A program made the position numbers and the translations under genes. The notes beneath the pieces were generated by a model. It had not been told where the DNA came from, made no database searches, and saw only the letters and a list, made by a program, of their open reading frames with translations. DNA of 35,357 bases from Bacillus sp. FJAT-27445 (GTDB taxonomy: Bacteria > Bacillota > Bacilli > Bacillales > Cytobacillaceae): contig NZ_LMTI01000001.1 of assembly GCF_001510665.1 (NCBI RefSeq), forward strand, positions 1 to 35,357. The letters run 5' to 3'. Below are positions 1 through 6,930 of the stretch, one piece after another. Each line of letters opens with the position of its first letter. Positions within the stretch are counted from its first letter, which is position 1.

Positions 1-31
1 TGGTCAGTAACAAAGGCTTTCAGCCGCAGAG

Positions 32-67
32 AAAACCACCCGTTCTACGGGTGGTTTTTATTTTTTT
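32..67 (+). terminator. Rho-independent terminator of an upstream gene
   Basis: An 11-bp perfect stem (AAAACCACCCG at 32-42 pairing with CGGGTGGTTTT at 48-58) with a 5-nt loop is followed by a T-rich tract. The gene it ends lies left of the window. Bases 68-175 hold no gene; I see no clear promoter there. Confidence 0.9.
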
Positions 68-189
68 GAAAACGGATATCACTTAGTAAAGATTATGTGA
101 GACGAGAGAACAAAATCTTTATTTCATTTTCCATCCAACGTTTACCATGTTCTCCTTTTGGCTAAGGTAACTGTAAAGGAGTGGTAGGG

Positions 190-663
190 ATGGGAAAAAC
201 TTTAAGGGATGCGGGATATCTCTTGATGGCTTTGGCCTTTATTCTGCCTGTATCGGGGTGTGGTTTATTTTTTGATAATGATATCGTTGCAAACAGGCAA
301 GCAGAAGTTTATTTGACGAAAAATAATGAACTTCAATTCAGGTTCAAGCTTAATGAAGACTTCCTTTATGGGAAGGACATGTTTAAAGTGAAGGTAAATA
401 TCCACGATGAAAAACTTGCGGAAGCGCTAGGAACGGATGCGATTATTTATGGGGAAGAGGAGGTGCTGAACGGCGAGTACCTTGAAGTCAAGGAGGGTAA
501 GGATCATTATATTCTGATGGAACCTCTGCCCATGAATATCGATTTCCACATTGCAGAGCTCGAAAAGTTGATTTCAGATGGCAAAGCCGTATCCATAGAA
601 GTATTTAATGAAAAGGAAGTTTTCGGACGAGGCTTCCTTTCGAATTTTTCTTCCGAACTGTAG
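190..663 (+). CDS. Predicted lipoprotein of unknown function
   Basis: The product is about 157 aa. It starts with a short basic segment, a hydrophobic stretch and a lipobox-like PVSGC, so it is probably lipidated at that Cys and anchored outside the membrane by signal peptidase II processing. The mature part is soluble, charged and rich in beta-type segments, with no motif I recognise. I chose ATG at 190 because AAGGAG sits 8 bases upstream (about 176-181); a GTG at 181 lies inside that ribosome binding site and is unlikely. The gene stands alone between terminators at 32-67 and 721-752, so it is probably monocistronic. No function is assigned. Confidence 0.8.
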   Translation: MGKTLRDAGYLLMALAFILPVSGCGLFFDNDIVANRQAEVYLTKNNELQFRFKLNEDFLYGKDMFKVKVNIHDEKLAEALGTDAIIYGEEEVLNGEYLEVKEGKDHYILMEPLPMNIDFHIAELEKLISDGKAVSIEVFNEKEVFGRGFLSNFSSEL

Positions 664-720
664 GCTAAATCAGGCTGTAAGCGGGAATACTTAGAAGGTG
701 CAAAATTGGAGATTGGGCAC

Positions 721-752
721 ACCCCGGGAATTGTCGCCCCGGGGTTTTCTTT
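721..752 (+). terminator. Rho-independent terminator
   Basis: ACCCCGGG (721-728) pairs with CCCGGGGT (738-745) and is followed by TTTCTTTTTT. It ends the lipoprotein transcript. Confidence 0.85.
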
Positions 753-782
753 TTTCTAAAAATACCCATCCGAAATACATCA

Positions 783-791
783 TGATAAAAT
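783..791 (+). promoter_or_regulatory. Candidate extended -10 for ykwC
   Basis: TGATAAAAT matches an extended sigma-A -10 (TGnTAnAAT style) 32 bases before the ykwC start. No good -35 is visible, so this is a weak call. Confidence 0.35.
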
Positions 792-822
792 AGATAGGAC
801 AAAGTAGGAAAGGGTTGATTGG

Positions 823-1698
823 ATGTTTAGACCAGAAACCGCTTCAATCGGATTTATCGGCACAGGAGTAATGGGCAGGAGCATGGCGGGACATTTACTA
901 AAGGCTGGCTATCCTGTTACGGTCTATACAAGAACGAAGGAAAAGGCGGATAGCCTACTAAAACAGGGTGCGAAGTGGGCTGGATCGCCTGCGGAGGCTG
1001 TACGCGGTGCTACGATTGTTTTAACGATGGTCGGCTATCCGCATGATGTGGAGGAAATTTATTTGGGCAGCAATGGGCTCTTTGCTAATGCAAGGGAAGG
1101 GACTTATTTCATTGATATGACAACATCCACTCCTTCGCTTGCAAAAAAGCTCTTTGAAGAAGCGAAGATGCGCGGCATGCACTCGCTTGACGCCCCTGTA
1201 TCCGGTGGCGATATAGGTGCTAGAGAGGCAAGGCTTGCCATAATGGTTGGCGGTGATGAAAGGGCATTTGAGAATGTAAAGCCGCTGCTTGAAAAAATGG
1301 GGACGAATATCGTGTTCCAGGGGGAAGCGGGCTCCGGGCAGCACACAAAAATGTGTAACCAAATTGCCATCGCCTCGAACATGATCGGCGTTTCCGAAGC
1401 AATGGTCTATGCTAAGAAAGCAGGCCTTGACCCTGAAAATGTTTTGAAAAGCATTTCCACAGGTGCGGCAGGGAGCTGGTCACTTTCAAATCTCGCCCCA
1501 AGGATGCTGAAAGGCGATTTTGAACCAGGTTTTTACATAAAGCATTTCCTTAAGGACATGCGGATAGCGCTTGAAGAGGCGGAAAAGATGGGGATGGATG
1601 CACCCGGGCTGTCGCTTGCAAAATCCCTTTATGAAGAACTTGCCGAAAAAGGCGAGGAAAATAGCGGAACACAGGCTCTTTATCGATATTGGCAATAG
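823..1698 (+). CDS. ykwC: NAD(P)-dependent beta-hydroxyacid dehydrogenase, YkwC family
   Basis: This 291-aa protein belongs to the 3-hydroxyisobutyrate/6-phosphogluconate dehydrogenase-like superfamily. Visible features are the N-terminal Rossmann motif GFIGTGVMG (about residues 10-18), the substrate-binding DAPVSGG motif (about 125-131), and GQHTKMCNQ carrying the catalytic Lys (about 172-180), followed by the all-helical C-terminal domain. Length agrees with B. subtilis YkwC (about 288 aa). Family members oxidise short beta-hydroxyacids; the true substrate of YkwC is not established as far as I know. ATG 823 follows AGGAAAGG at 806-813. The gene is followed by about 120 non-coding bases before a short orphan gene. 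Confidence 0.9.
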   Translation: MFRPETASIGFIGTGVMGRSMAGHLLKAGYPVTVYTRTKEKADSLLKQGAKWAGSPAEAVRGATIVLTMVGYPHDVEEIYLGSNGLFANAREGTYFIDMTTSTPSLAKKLFEEAKMRGMHSLDAPVSGGDIGAREARLAIMVGGDERAFENVKPLLEKMGTNIVFQGEAGSGQHTKMCNQIAIASNMIGVSEAMVYAKKAGLDPENVLKSISTGAAGSWSLSNLAPRMLKGDFEPGFYIKHFLKDMRIALEEAEKMGMDAPGLSLAKSLYEELAEKGEENSGTQALYRYWQ

Positions 1699-1773
1699 TT
1701 TAGAAGTATGTAACGACGTACGTTCTTCCTTATTAAAAAAAACAATGCCTCTAAACCTATACATCTTCTAAAT

Positions 1774-1811
1774 CCCCCTTCTGGTTAATACCATTTCTAT
1801 GAAGGAGGGGG
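1774..1811 (+). promoter_or_regulatory. Hairpin that may mask the ribosome binding site of the next gene
   Basis: CCCCCTTC (1774-1781) can pair with GAAGGAGGGGG (1801-1811), leaving one A bulged. The downstream arm contains the Shine-Dalgarno sequence of the gene at 1818. The pairing is visible in the sequence; a regulatory role is inference. Confidence 0.4.
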
Positions 1812-1817
1812 AAAGGG

Positions 1818-2183
1818 ATGAATCAGTTTGAAGATATAAAGGGTAGGTTTGATGAACTTGAGGATGGCCGCTACCTCGTCAGGATTGAAGGCTATAGCAG
1901 GGAAAAAACAGTCAATGGGACCCGCCCAATCAAATGGGAGCTTGCATTGATGAATGAGGTAAAGGGGACCTTACCCGTTAAATTCAGCCATATTGAAACC
2001 GATGGGGGTTTTCGAATCCTGATGGAAGAAATCAGGAGGCTTGGATTCACGAAGCCGAAATCACCGGAAGAATTCGAAGCCATTCTCTCAAGCCTCAAAG
2101 GGACTTATGCGGAGATTGGCCTGTTTACGACAGACAGGATTGAAGGATACAGGGAAGTCCGGTTCATAAGGAAAATGGGTTAA
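1818..2183 (+). CDS. Conserved small protein of unknown function, weakly DUF669-like
   Basis: A 121-aa soluble protein with no signal peptide. It opens with a pattern reading DGRYLVRIEG, then NGTRPIKWELAL, then a conserved-looking hydrophobic helix. That order (a glycine-rich beta strand, NG turn, W-x-L strand, late short helix) recalls DUF669-type phage recombination-associated proteins, but the similarity is only by eye. The ATG at 1818 has a very strong purine-rich site (GAAGGAGGGGGAAAGGG) just upstream, part of which can be folded into a hairpin. A terminator follows at 2189. There are no phage genes nearby, so if it is phage-derived it is a stray. Confidence 0.75.
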   Translation: MNQFEDIKGRFDELEDGRYLVRIEGYSREKTVNGTRPIKWELALMNEVKGTLPVKFSHIETDGGFRILMEEIRRLGFTKPKSPEEFEAILSSLKGTYAEIGLFTTDRIEGYREVRFIRKMG

Positions 2184-2188
2184 AGTAT

Positions 2189-2222
2189 AGCCCCCGCAAG
2201 CTAATGCGGGGGCTGAATTTTT
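2189..2222 (+). terminator. Rho-independent terminator
   Basis: AGCCCCCGCA (2189-2198) pairs perfectly with TGCGGGGGCT (2205-2214), followed by GAATTTTTTA. It separates the orphan gene from the convergent patA remnant. Confidence 0.88.
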
Positions 2223-2599
2223 TACATTATGTAAGATTCCAGTCTGTCGAGGCCTTCTTTCAACCTTTCCATCGAGTAAGCAAAAGACAGGCGAAAGTAT
2301 CCTTCGCCAAAATCAGAAAATGCGCTCCCGGGAACAACGGCCACCCTAGCCTTTTTGACAAGGTAAAGTGCGAAATCAAACGAGTTAAGTGTCGAACAAT
2401 TCGGCAATTTATGTGTGTATACGGTTTTATTGTCGTTAATGGCTCTGACTGCAGCTTCCTTGACATGTCCCGGTGTTGGAAAGTCAGGCTGTCCAATGCT
2501 CAATGAAACCATATCCTCGATTCCTGCGACCATATTGAAGAACTTTCTAATTCCTGAAATTTCTATCTGCGTTACCCTCTGATTAACTAAATTCTCCAC
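2222..2599 (-). pseudogene. patA: Aminotransferase A (PatA) with an internal in-frame deletion
   Basis: The 125-codon reading frame joins two ends of a class I/II PLP-dependent aminotransferase. Residues 1 to about 63 match the PatA N-terminus (EISGIRKFFNMVA, SLSIGQPDFPTPGHV), and residues about 73-125 match the C-terminus (FDFALYLV, VPGSAFSDFGEGYFRLSFA, EGLDRLE). Normal PatA is about 390 aa, so about 270 residues are missing, including the whole PLP-binding region and its catalytic Lys. The C-terminal tail is also cut by several residues. GTG 2599 still has a GAGGGG site 9 bases upstream, and the reading frame is unbroken, so a short protein could be made, but it cannot be a working transaminase. 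In B. subtilis patA lies in this same neighbourhood, near ykyB. Confidence 0.85.
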
Positions 2600-2692
2600 T
2601 AAAGGCCGCCCCTCATTTGCATTTTCCGATGGTTTTATATTCTAACATGTTACAAGAAAAACCCCCTAAAAAGCAATTCTCGCCCACAACGT

Positions 2693-2780
2693 TAAACGGT
2701 GGATAGAAAAATTTCGAATTCCAATGGAGCGCAAATCAATACATTCTTTAAAACCACTTTTTGTGGTGAAGAACCGTTTA
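2693..2780 (+). promoter_or_regulatory. Nested inverted repeats upstream of the MFS gene promoter
   Basis: TAAACGGT (2693-2700) is exactly complementary to ACCGTTTA (2773-2780), and a small hairpin (ACCAC 2753-2757 with GTGGT 2763-2767) lies between them. The 2600-2886 gap otherwise holds only the promoters of patA and of the MFS gene. The function of the repeats is unknown. Confidence 0.35.
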
Positions 2781-2800
2781 GAACCAAATTTTCTAAAAAT

Positions 2801-2831
2801 TTGTAAAAAAAGAAAAAAATGATGATATACT
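2801..2831 (+). promoter_or_regulatory. Candidate sigma-A promoter for the UMF1-type transporter
   Basis: TTGTAA (2801-2806) and TATACT (2826-2831) are separated by 19 bases, about 55 bases before the ATG at 2887. Confidence 0.5.
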
Positions 2832-2886
2832 TATCCATGAGAACCATCAAAACGGCAAAGAATTCTGCTAAATAGGAGATGAAGCG

Positions 2887-4200
2887 ATGGCACAAACCGA
2901 ACAATCAAACCAACAACAAGGAGCGTTGAATAGGTCAGGGTGGAAACTGTATTTTACCCTTCCAATCTTTTCATGGGCACTATATGATTTTGCCAATACA
3001 ATTTTTTCCTCTAATATCAATACTATCTTTTTCCCGTTTTACATGACCGAAACAATCGGGAATAACGAAGTATTAAACCAGATTGCAAGTACATTCGTTT
3101 CTTATGCCAATGCGATCGCAAGCATTTTCCTGGTTATCTTCTCTCCGCTTTACGGGGTAATGATTGACCGTACTGGACAAAAAAAGAAATACATTATTAT
3201 TTTCACCGTTATAGCAGCATTTTCGACAATCCTGATGGGAGTTTTCGGTGGAGCGGACCTATCCGGAAAATGGTTCGGAATGCCTGTTCCGCTTGTACTA
3301 GTCCTTATATTATTTATCGTTGCAAAGTTCTTTTACCATTCAAGCCTTGTCTTTTATGACGCGATGATTTCGGATCTTGGAACCAAGCAGGAAATTCCGC
3401 TGATTTCAGGATTCGGTGTAGCGATTGGGTATGTGGGAACACTTGTTGGCCTGGCCGTTTACCCATTCGTGGGCAATGATGGATTTCATGAGGCGTTTAT
3501 ACCGACGGGGATCATGTTCCTGATATTTTCATTGCCATTATTTTTTTTAATAAAAGAAAAGCCATTCCCCGCTGCAAAAAAAGAGTCTTTTTTATCGGGA
3601 TATAAAGAGATTGCCGCCACATTTAGGGAAATGAAAGCCCATAAGAACATTTTTACGTTCATGATAGCTTATTTTTTCTTAAATGATGCGCTTGCCACAA
3701 CAATTGCAATGATGGCGGTCTATGCCAAAACAATTGTCGGATTTTCGACCGGGCAATTCATTTTACTTTATCTTGTATCCACAATCTCAAGCATTATTGG
3801 TTCATTTATTTTTGGCTATGTAACGAAAAAGACTGGTGCAAGAAAAGCAGTCTACTATGTCGGCATACTGCTCCTCGTAGCTCTAATCATCGCTTGCTTT
3901 GCCGTCAATGAGGCGATGTTCTGGATTGCAGGAAGTATGTTCGGAGTCGCCCTTGGTTCGATGTGGGTGACGACAAGGACTTATATTGTCGATTTGACTC
4001 CTGAGGACAAACGCGGACAATTCTTTGGCCTATTTGCTTTTTCGGGAAAGGTTTCTTCCATTGTCGGCCCATTATTGTATGGAAGCATCACATTGATTTT
4101 TGCTGATTATGGAAATATCGCCAGCAGGCTGGCGCTTGGATCACTCATCATCTTAACCCTTATAGGCCTCCTTGTTCACAGGAAAATCCGTGAAGATTAA
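2887..4200 (+). CDS. MFS transporter, Atg22/UMF1-like family
   Basis: A 437-aa integral membrane protein with about 12 hydrophobic segments. The N-terminal WALYDFANTIFSS signature, the SPLYGVMIDRTGQKKK loop 2-3 motif and the YDAMISDLG segment are typical of the UMF1 (ultrastructure-unknown MFS, Atg22-like) group found in many Bacillaceae. By analogy with yeast Atg22 these may export amino acids, but no substrate is known for the bacterial members. ATG 2887 follows AGGAGATG at 2875-2882. It has its own promoter and a strong terminator at 4237-4265 shared with the convergent ykyB. Confidence 0.85.
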   Translation: MAQTEQSNQQQGALNRSGWKLYFTLPIFSWALYDFANTIFSSNINTIFFPFYMTETIGNNEVLNQIASTFVSYANAIASIFLVIFSPLYGVMIDRTGQKKKYIIIFTVIAAFSTILMGVFGGADLSGKWFGMPVPLVLVLILFIVAKFFYHSSLVFYDAMISDLGTKQEIPLISGFGVAIGYVGTLVGLAVYPFVGNDGFHEAFIPTGIMFLIFSLPLFFLIKEKPFPAAKKESFLSGYKEIAATFREMKAHKNIFTFMIAYFFLNDALATTIAMMAVYAKTIVGFSTGQFILLYLVSTISSIIGSFIFGYVTKKTGARKAVYYVGILLLVALIIACFAVNEAMFWIAGSMFGVALGSMWVTTRTYIVDLTPEDKRGQFFGLFAFSGKVSSIVGPLLYGSITLIFADYGNIASRLALGSLIILTLIGLLVHRKIRED

Positions 4201-4236
4201 TAATGGTATGGCTCCAAATATGTCTACCAGTGAAAT

Positions 4237-4265
4237 AAAAGAAGCCGGCACCGCCGGCTTCTTTT
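4237..4265 (+). terminator. Bidirectional terminator between the MFS gene and ykyB
   Basis: AAAAGAAGCCGGC (4237-4249) pairs perfectly with GCCGGCTTCTTTT (4253-4265). A- and T-runs flank both sides, so it can serve transcription from both strands. Confidence 0.9.
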
Positions 4266-4280
4266 ATTCGTTACTATGAA

Positions 4281-4742
4281 TTAATAGCTTTCTCCAAGCT
4301 TTTTAAAGACTGGCTTTTGGTATGTTCTTTTACCGCCCGTTGGATGCTGGGGCTCCTTGATGCCTGTATATGCCATCAGGATGGTTTTTGATTGTGTTAA
4401 CGAAAGGCCTGCTTTGGGATTCCTGACCAGTCCATCAAGAGACCCGAGGTGGGGAAGATCGGCAAAATCTTTTTTCTCTGGCGGAATGTGGAAAGTATAT
4501 TCTCCGCATTCGACAAGAACATCGGATTGTTGCTGGCTGTTTTTGGGATGCCTGGAAAAATGGAGGCCGACTTTCCTTGCCTTTCCTTCACGAAGAAGTT
4601 TCTTTATTGCTTCGTGTTTTAATAAATACAGGAATTTTGGGTTAGGGGCCGTCTTAGCGTGCCGGTTGACAATATAAATTGCCTGGGAGAGGTTATTAAT
4701 TGAAAGATTTTGTTCTGTTAATCGAGGATTATTGCTATTCAA
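4281..4742 (-). CDS. ykyB: YkyB-family protein
   Basis: The product (about 153 aa) matches B. subtilis YkyB along its length as I remember it: AIYIVNRHAKTAPNPKFLYLL, KVGLHFSRHPKNSQQQSDVLV, HLGSLDGLVRNPKA and the C-terminal KPVFKKLGESY. Its function is unknown. I chose TTG 4742 as start because AAAGGAG lies 7 bases before it and the resulting length equals that of B. subtilis YkyB; an in-frame ATG at 4778 has no ribosome binding site. The protein has no signal peptide or membrane segment and is basic. In B. subtilis it lies beside an MFS gene (ykuC), as here. Confidence 0.88.
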   Translation of the reverse strand: MNSNNPRLTEQNLSINNLSQAIYIVNRHAKTAPNPKFLYLLKHEAIKKLLREGKARKVGLHFSRHPKNSQQQSDVLVECGEYTFHIPPEKKDFADLPHLGSLDGLVRNPKAGLSLTQSKTILMAYTGIKEPQHPTGGKRTYQKPVFKKLGESY

Positions 4743-4840
4743 GCAAAGTCTCCTTTCGTAATAAGCATTTGTATCCATTATACCGCTATTTCACGAGAAT
4801 TGAAATCATTCCCTTTTTTATCTTCCCTTTGGCAAACTTT

Positions 4841-6097
4841 CTAAGCGCCGGCTTTTGTTCCAACCGCTTTCCGTTTTGCGGCATAAGAAACAAGGACTCC
4901 CATCCCCAGGAGGGTTGTAGCCGCTCCGGCACACAGCAATACATTTGGAACTCCGATTGCCTTGGATAGCATGGCTCCTGCCGCTGGTGCGAAGAGCATT
5001 GAAAATGTCTGGATGGAGGAAGCAGCCGCAGATACTCTTGCCATCAAATGTCCGGGAGTTTCTGATTGAAGAACATAGCCGTAGGGAACCGATTGGCTAG
5101 CGCCTAGTACTCCGAGCAGGAAAGCGCCAAACATCCAACCCAAATCCGCCAATGTGAAAACTTTTAGGCCGCCGAGCCCAATGCAGGCAATCAAAATCCC
5201 ACTGAAAACAGCTGATCCGGCCATTAACTGAATGGGTATGGATTTCCATTTTGTCCAGCTCCCCAGAAGGAACGAGCCCGCGACACTCCCAATGCCAACC
5301 GCGCTGACAAGCAGGCCGAAATTTTCGCCGCTGAAACCAATCTCCCTTGCAATAAAGACGAATAGCCCATCATATAAAAAGATAATAAATAAAGCGGCAG
5401 CTGTCAGAATAACAGAAACCTTCAGGAGAGGAACCTGGAAAATATGCCGTATTCCTTCTGTAAATTCCTTTTTGAAGCCTGGCTTTGCACCAGTTGGATT
5501 TTGTCCTTCCACCCCCCCTCGCAACTCGTTTGAAGGAAGCATGAACAGGAAGGCTAGCCCAATCGCAAACCCAGCGATTTCAAATAGGAACGGGCTCTTC
5601 GCTCCAAAGAGAGCGATAATTCCCGCGCCAAGGGCAGGGCCGATAATTTTCGTCGAGTTTACTGACAGCTGGCTAAGCGTGACAGCAAGGGGGAGCTCTT
5701 GTTCGCTGACTGTAGACCTGATCATGCTTTGCCTCGCCGGGTCATATAATGCTGCAGCCGTACTTTTTAATAATACAAATAGAAGAAGGATATAGAAGTT
5801 TGGGGAAAAATATAGCCCCAAAACAAAGATTGATTTAAAGAACAGGCTGCTTATCATGACCATCCTTTTTGGCATGCGTTCTACGAATACCCCGGCAAAA
5901 GGGCCGATTATCACCCAAGGCAGAGCAAGTGCGATAATTACGGAAGCAATGGCTGCCTCACCAAGGCCCCAGTGATAGGCGACTACTACTTGAATGGCAA
6001 TGAAATCAAGCCAGTTCCCCAAGTCTGAAAAAACCTGGGCAGTAAAAAGTGAACGGAAAGATCTGTTTCTAAGCGCAGCAAACATATTATCCTTCAT
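4841..6097 (-). CDS. MFS exporter (macrolide/enterobactin-exporter type)
   Basis: A 418-aa transporter with about 12 membrane segments, starting MKDNMFAALRNRSFRSLFTAQ, a typical opening of the MFS_3 group that includes macrolide and siderophore exporters. The loop 2-3 motif reads GPFAGVFVERMPKRMVM. The start ATG at 6097 overlaps the last codons of the PadR gene by 11 bases, with GGAGGGAGATC just upstream, so the two are translationally coupled in one operon. The arrangement suggests an efflux pump induced when its PadR repressor binds a toxic ligand. Position beside ykyB resembles B. subtilis ykuC, but I am not certain they are orthologs. No clear terminator is visible in 4743-4840. Confidence 0.85.
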   Translation of the reverse strand: MKDNMFAALRNRSFRSLFTAQVFSDLGNWLDFIAIQVVVAYHWGLGEAAIASVIIALALPWVIIGPFAGVFVERMPKRMVMISSLFFKSIFVLGLYFSPNFYILLLFVLLKSTAAALYDPARQSMIRSTVSEQELPLAVTLSQLSVNSTKIIGPALGAGIIALFGAKSPFLFEIAGFAIGLAFLFMLPSNELRGGVEGQNPTGAKPGFKKEFTEGIRHIFQVPLLKVSVILTAAALFIIFLYDGLFVFIAREIGFSGENFGLLVSAVGIGSVAGSFLLGSWTKWKSIPIQLMAGSAVFSGILIACIGLGGLKVFTLADLGWMFGAFLLGVLGASQSVPYGYVLQSETPGHLMARVSAAASSIQTFSMLFAPAAGAMLSKAIGVPNVLLCAGAATTLLGMGVLVSYAAKRKAVGTKAGA

Positions 6098-6701
6098 CCG
6101 TTTGATCTCCCTCCATCGCTTTTGCGCGCCTTCTCTTTATGCCTTTTCCCAGGCAATTAGGGTCCTGGGCATCGGGAAGGCTGCCACTTAACAGTGCCTG
6201 GATTGTATCATCAATCCAATTCAGTTCAGCTTCAAGCCTCGCTTTGGCATATCCAATCGCAAGCTTTCCAATACCAGTTACATAAGAGGTATTATTTTCG
6301 GGCCAGAGTTTCACAAAATGTAAAATTTCTAAACTTTTTGCCCGCCTAGATTCCAAATGCGCGATTAGAGGCTGCGATTCCATATCTTCATGCCAGGCGG
6401 CTATTTTCATAAACAGTTCATCTTTTATTATAGGATAGTCAGGGGTGGCAATTAGCCACCTTTCGAGTTCAGCCCAACCCGAGCCGGTAAGCTCATACAA
6501 TACTTTTCGCCTCCCATCGGAGCTGCTTTCAAACGCTTTTATTAATCCCTTTTCCTCTAGTTTCTTGAGCTTCGGATATATGCTTCCATAGCTCATTCCC
6601 CAAAATAATCCTGCACCTTCATGCTCAAACTCCGATTTTATATCATAGCCCGAACTAGGCCTAAAGCTTATTACTGCTAGGATTGCGTGCTCAGTTGACA
6701 T
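6087..6701 (-). CDS. PadR-family transcriptional regulator
   Basis: The product (about 204 aa) has an N-terminal winged helix (STEHAILAVISFRPSSGYDIKSEFE ... YGSIYPKLKKLEEKGLI ... GRRKVLYELTGSGWAELERWL) and a C-terminal helical dimerisation domain, the layout of the longer PadR/AphA type (Vir_act_alpha_C-like). I set the start at ATG 6701, right after a GGAGG site; the reading frame extends upstream through the operator but has no ribosome binding site there. It is the first gene of an operon with the MFS exporter and most likely represses it and itself through the dyad at 6726-6744. Confidence 0.88.
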   Translation of the reverse strand: MSTEHAILAVISFRPSSGYDIKSEFEHEGAGLFWGMSYGSIYPKLKKLEEKGLIKAFESSSDGRRKVLYELTGSGWAELERWLIATPDYPIIKDELFMKIAAWHEDMESQPLIAHLESRRAKSLEILHFVKLWPENNTSYVTGIGKLAIGYAKARLEAELNWIDDTIQALLSGSLPDAQDPNCLGKGIKRRRAKAMEGDQTDEG

Positions 6702-6725
6702 AGGTAGCCTCCATGTATCAATTTG

Positions 6726-6744
6726 ATATATCATTATGATATAT
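6726..6744 (-). promoter_or_regulatory. Palindromic operator overlapping the padR promoter
   Basis: ATATATCA (6726-6733) and TGATATAT (6737-6744) form a perfect 8-bp inverted repeat with a 3-base spacer. On the minus strand a TTGCAA -35 and a TATCAT -10, 17 bases apart, place the dyad on the promoter. Autorepression by the PadR protein is the expected use (inference). Confidence 0.6.
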
Positions 6745-6827
6745 GTGAGTTGGCTGTTTTGCAATAAATTTTTTCAAACAAAAAGGTAATTTTTTCGATT
6801 TTTTTCCCTGTATGGAAATTCTTGTAG

Positions 6828-6833
6828 TATGAT
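6828..6833 (+). promoter_or_regulatory. Candidate -10 box of the GGDEF-EAL gene
   Basis: TATGAT lies about 100 bases before the chosen start at 6931. It overlaps the most upstream in-frame ATG (6829), which argues that this ATG is not used. No good -35 is visible. Confidence 0.3.
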
Positions 6834-6930
6834 AGAAACAGATGAATTTGTAGAAAAGTCAATCTTTTTGTCAGATAACCACTATGTAAAATTGAACAAA
6901 CAAACTAGCAAAAACCTTAAGGATGATACT

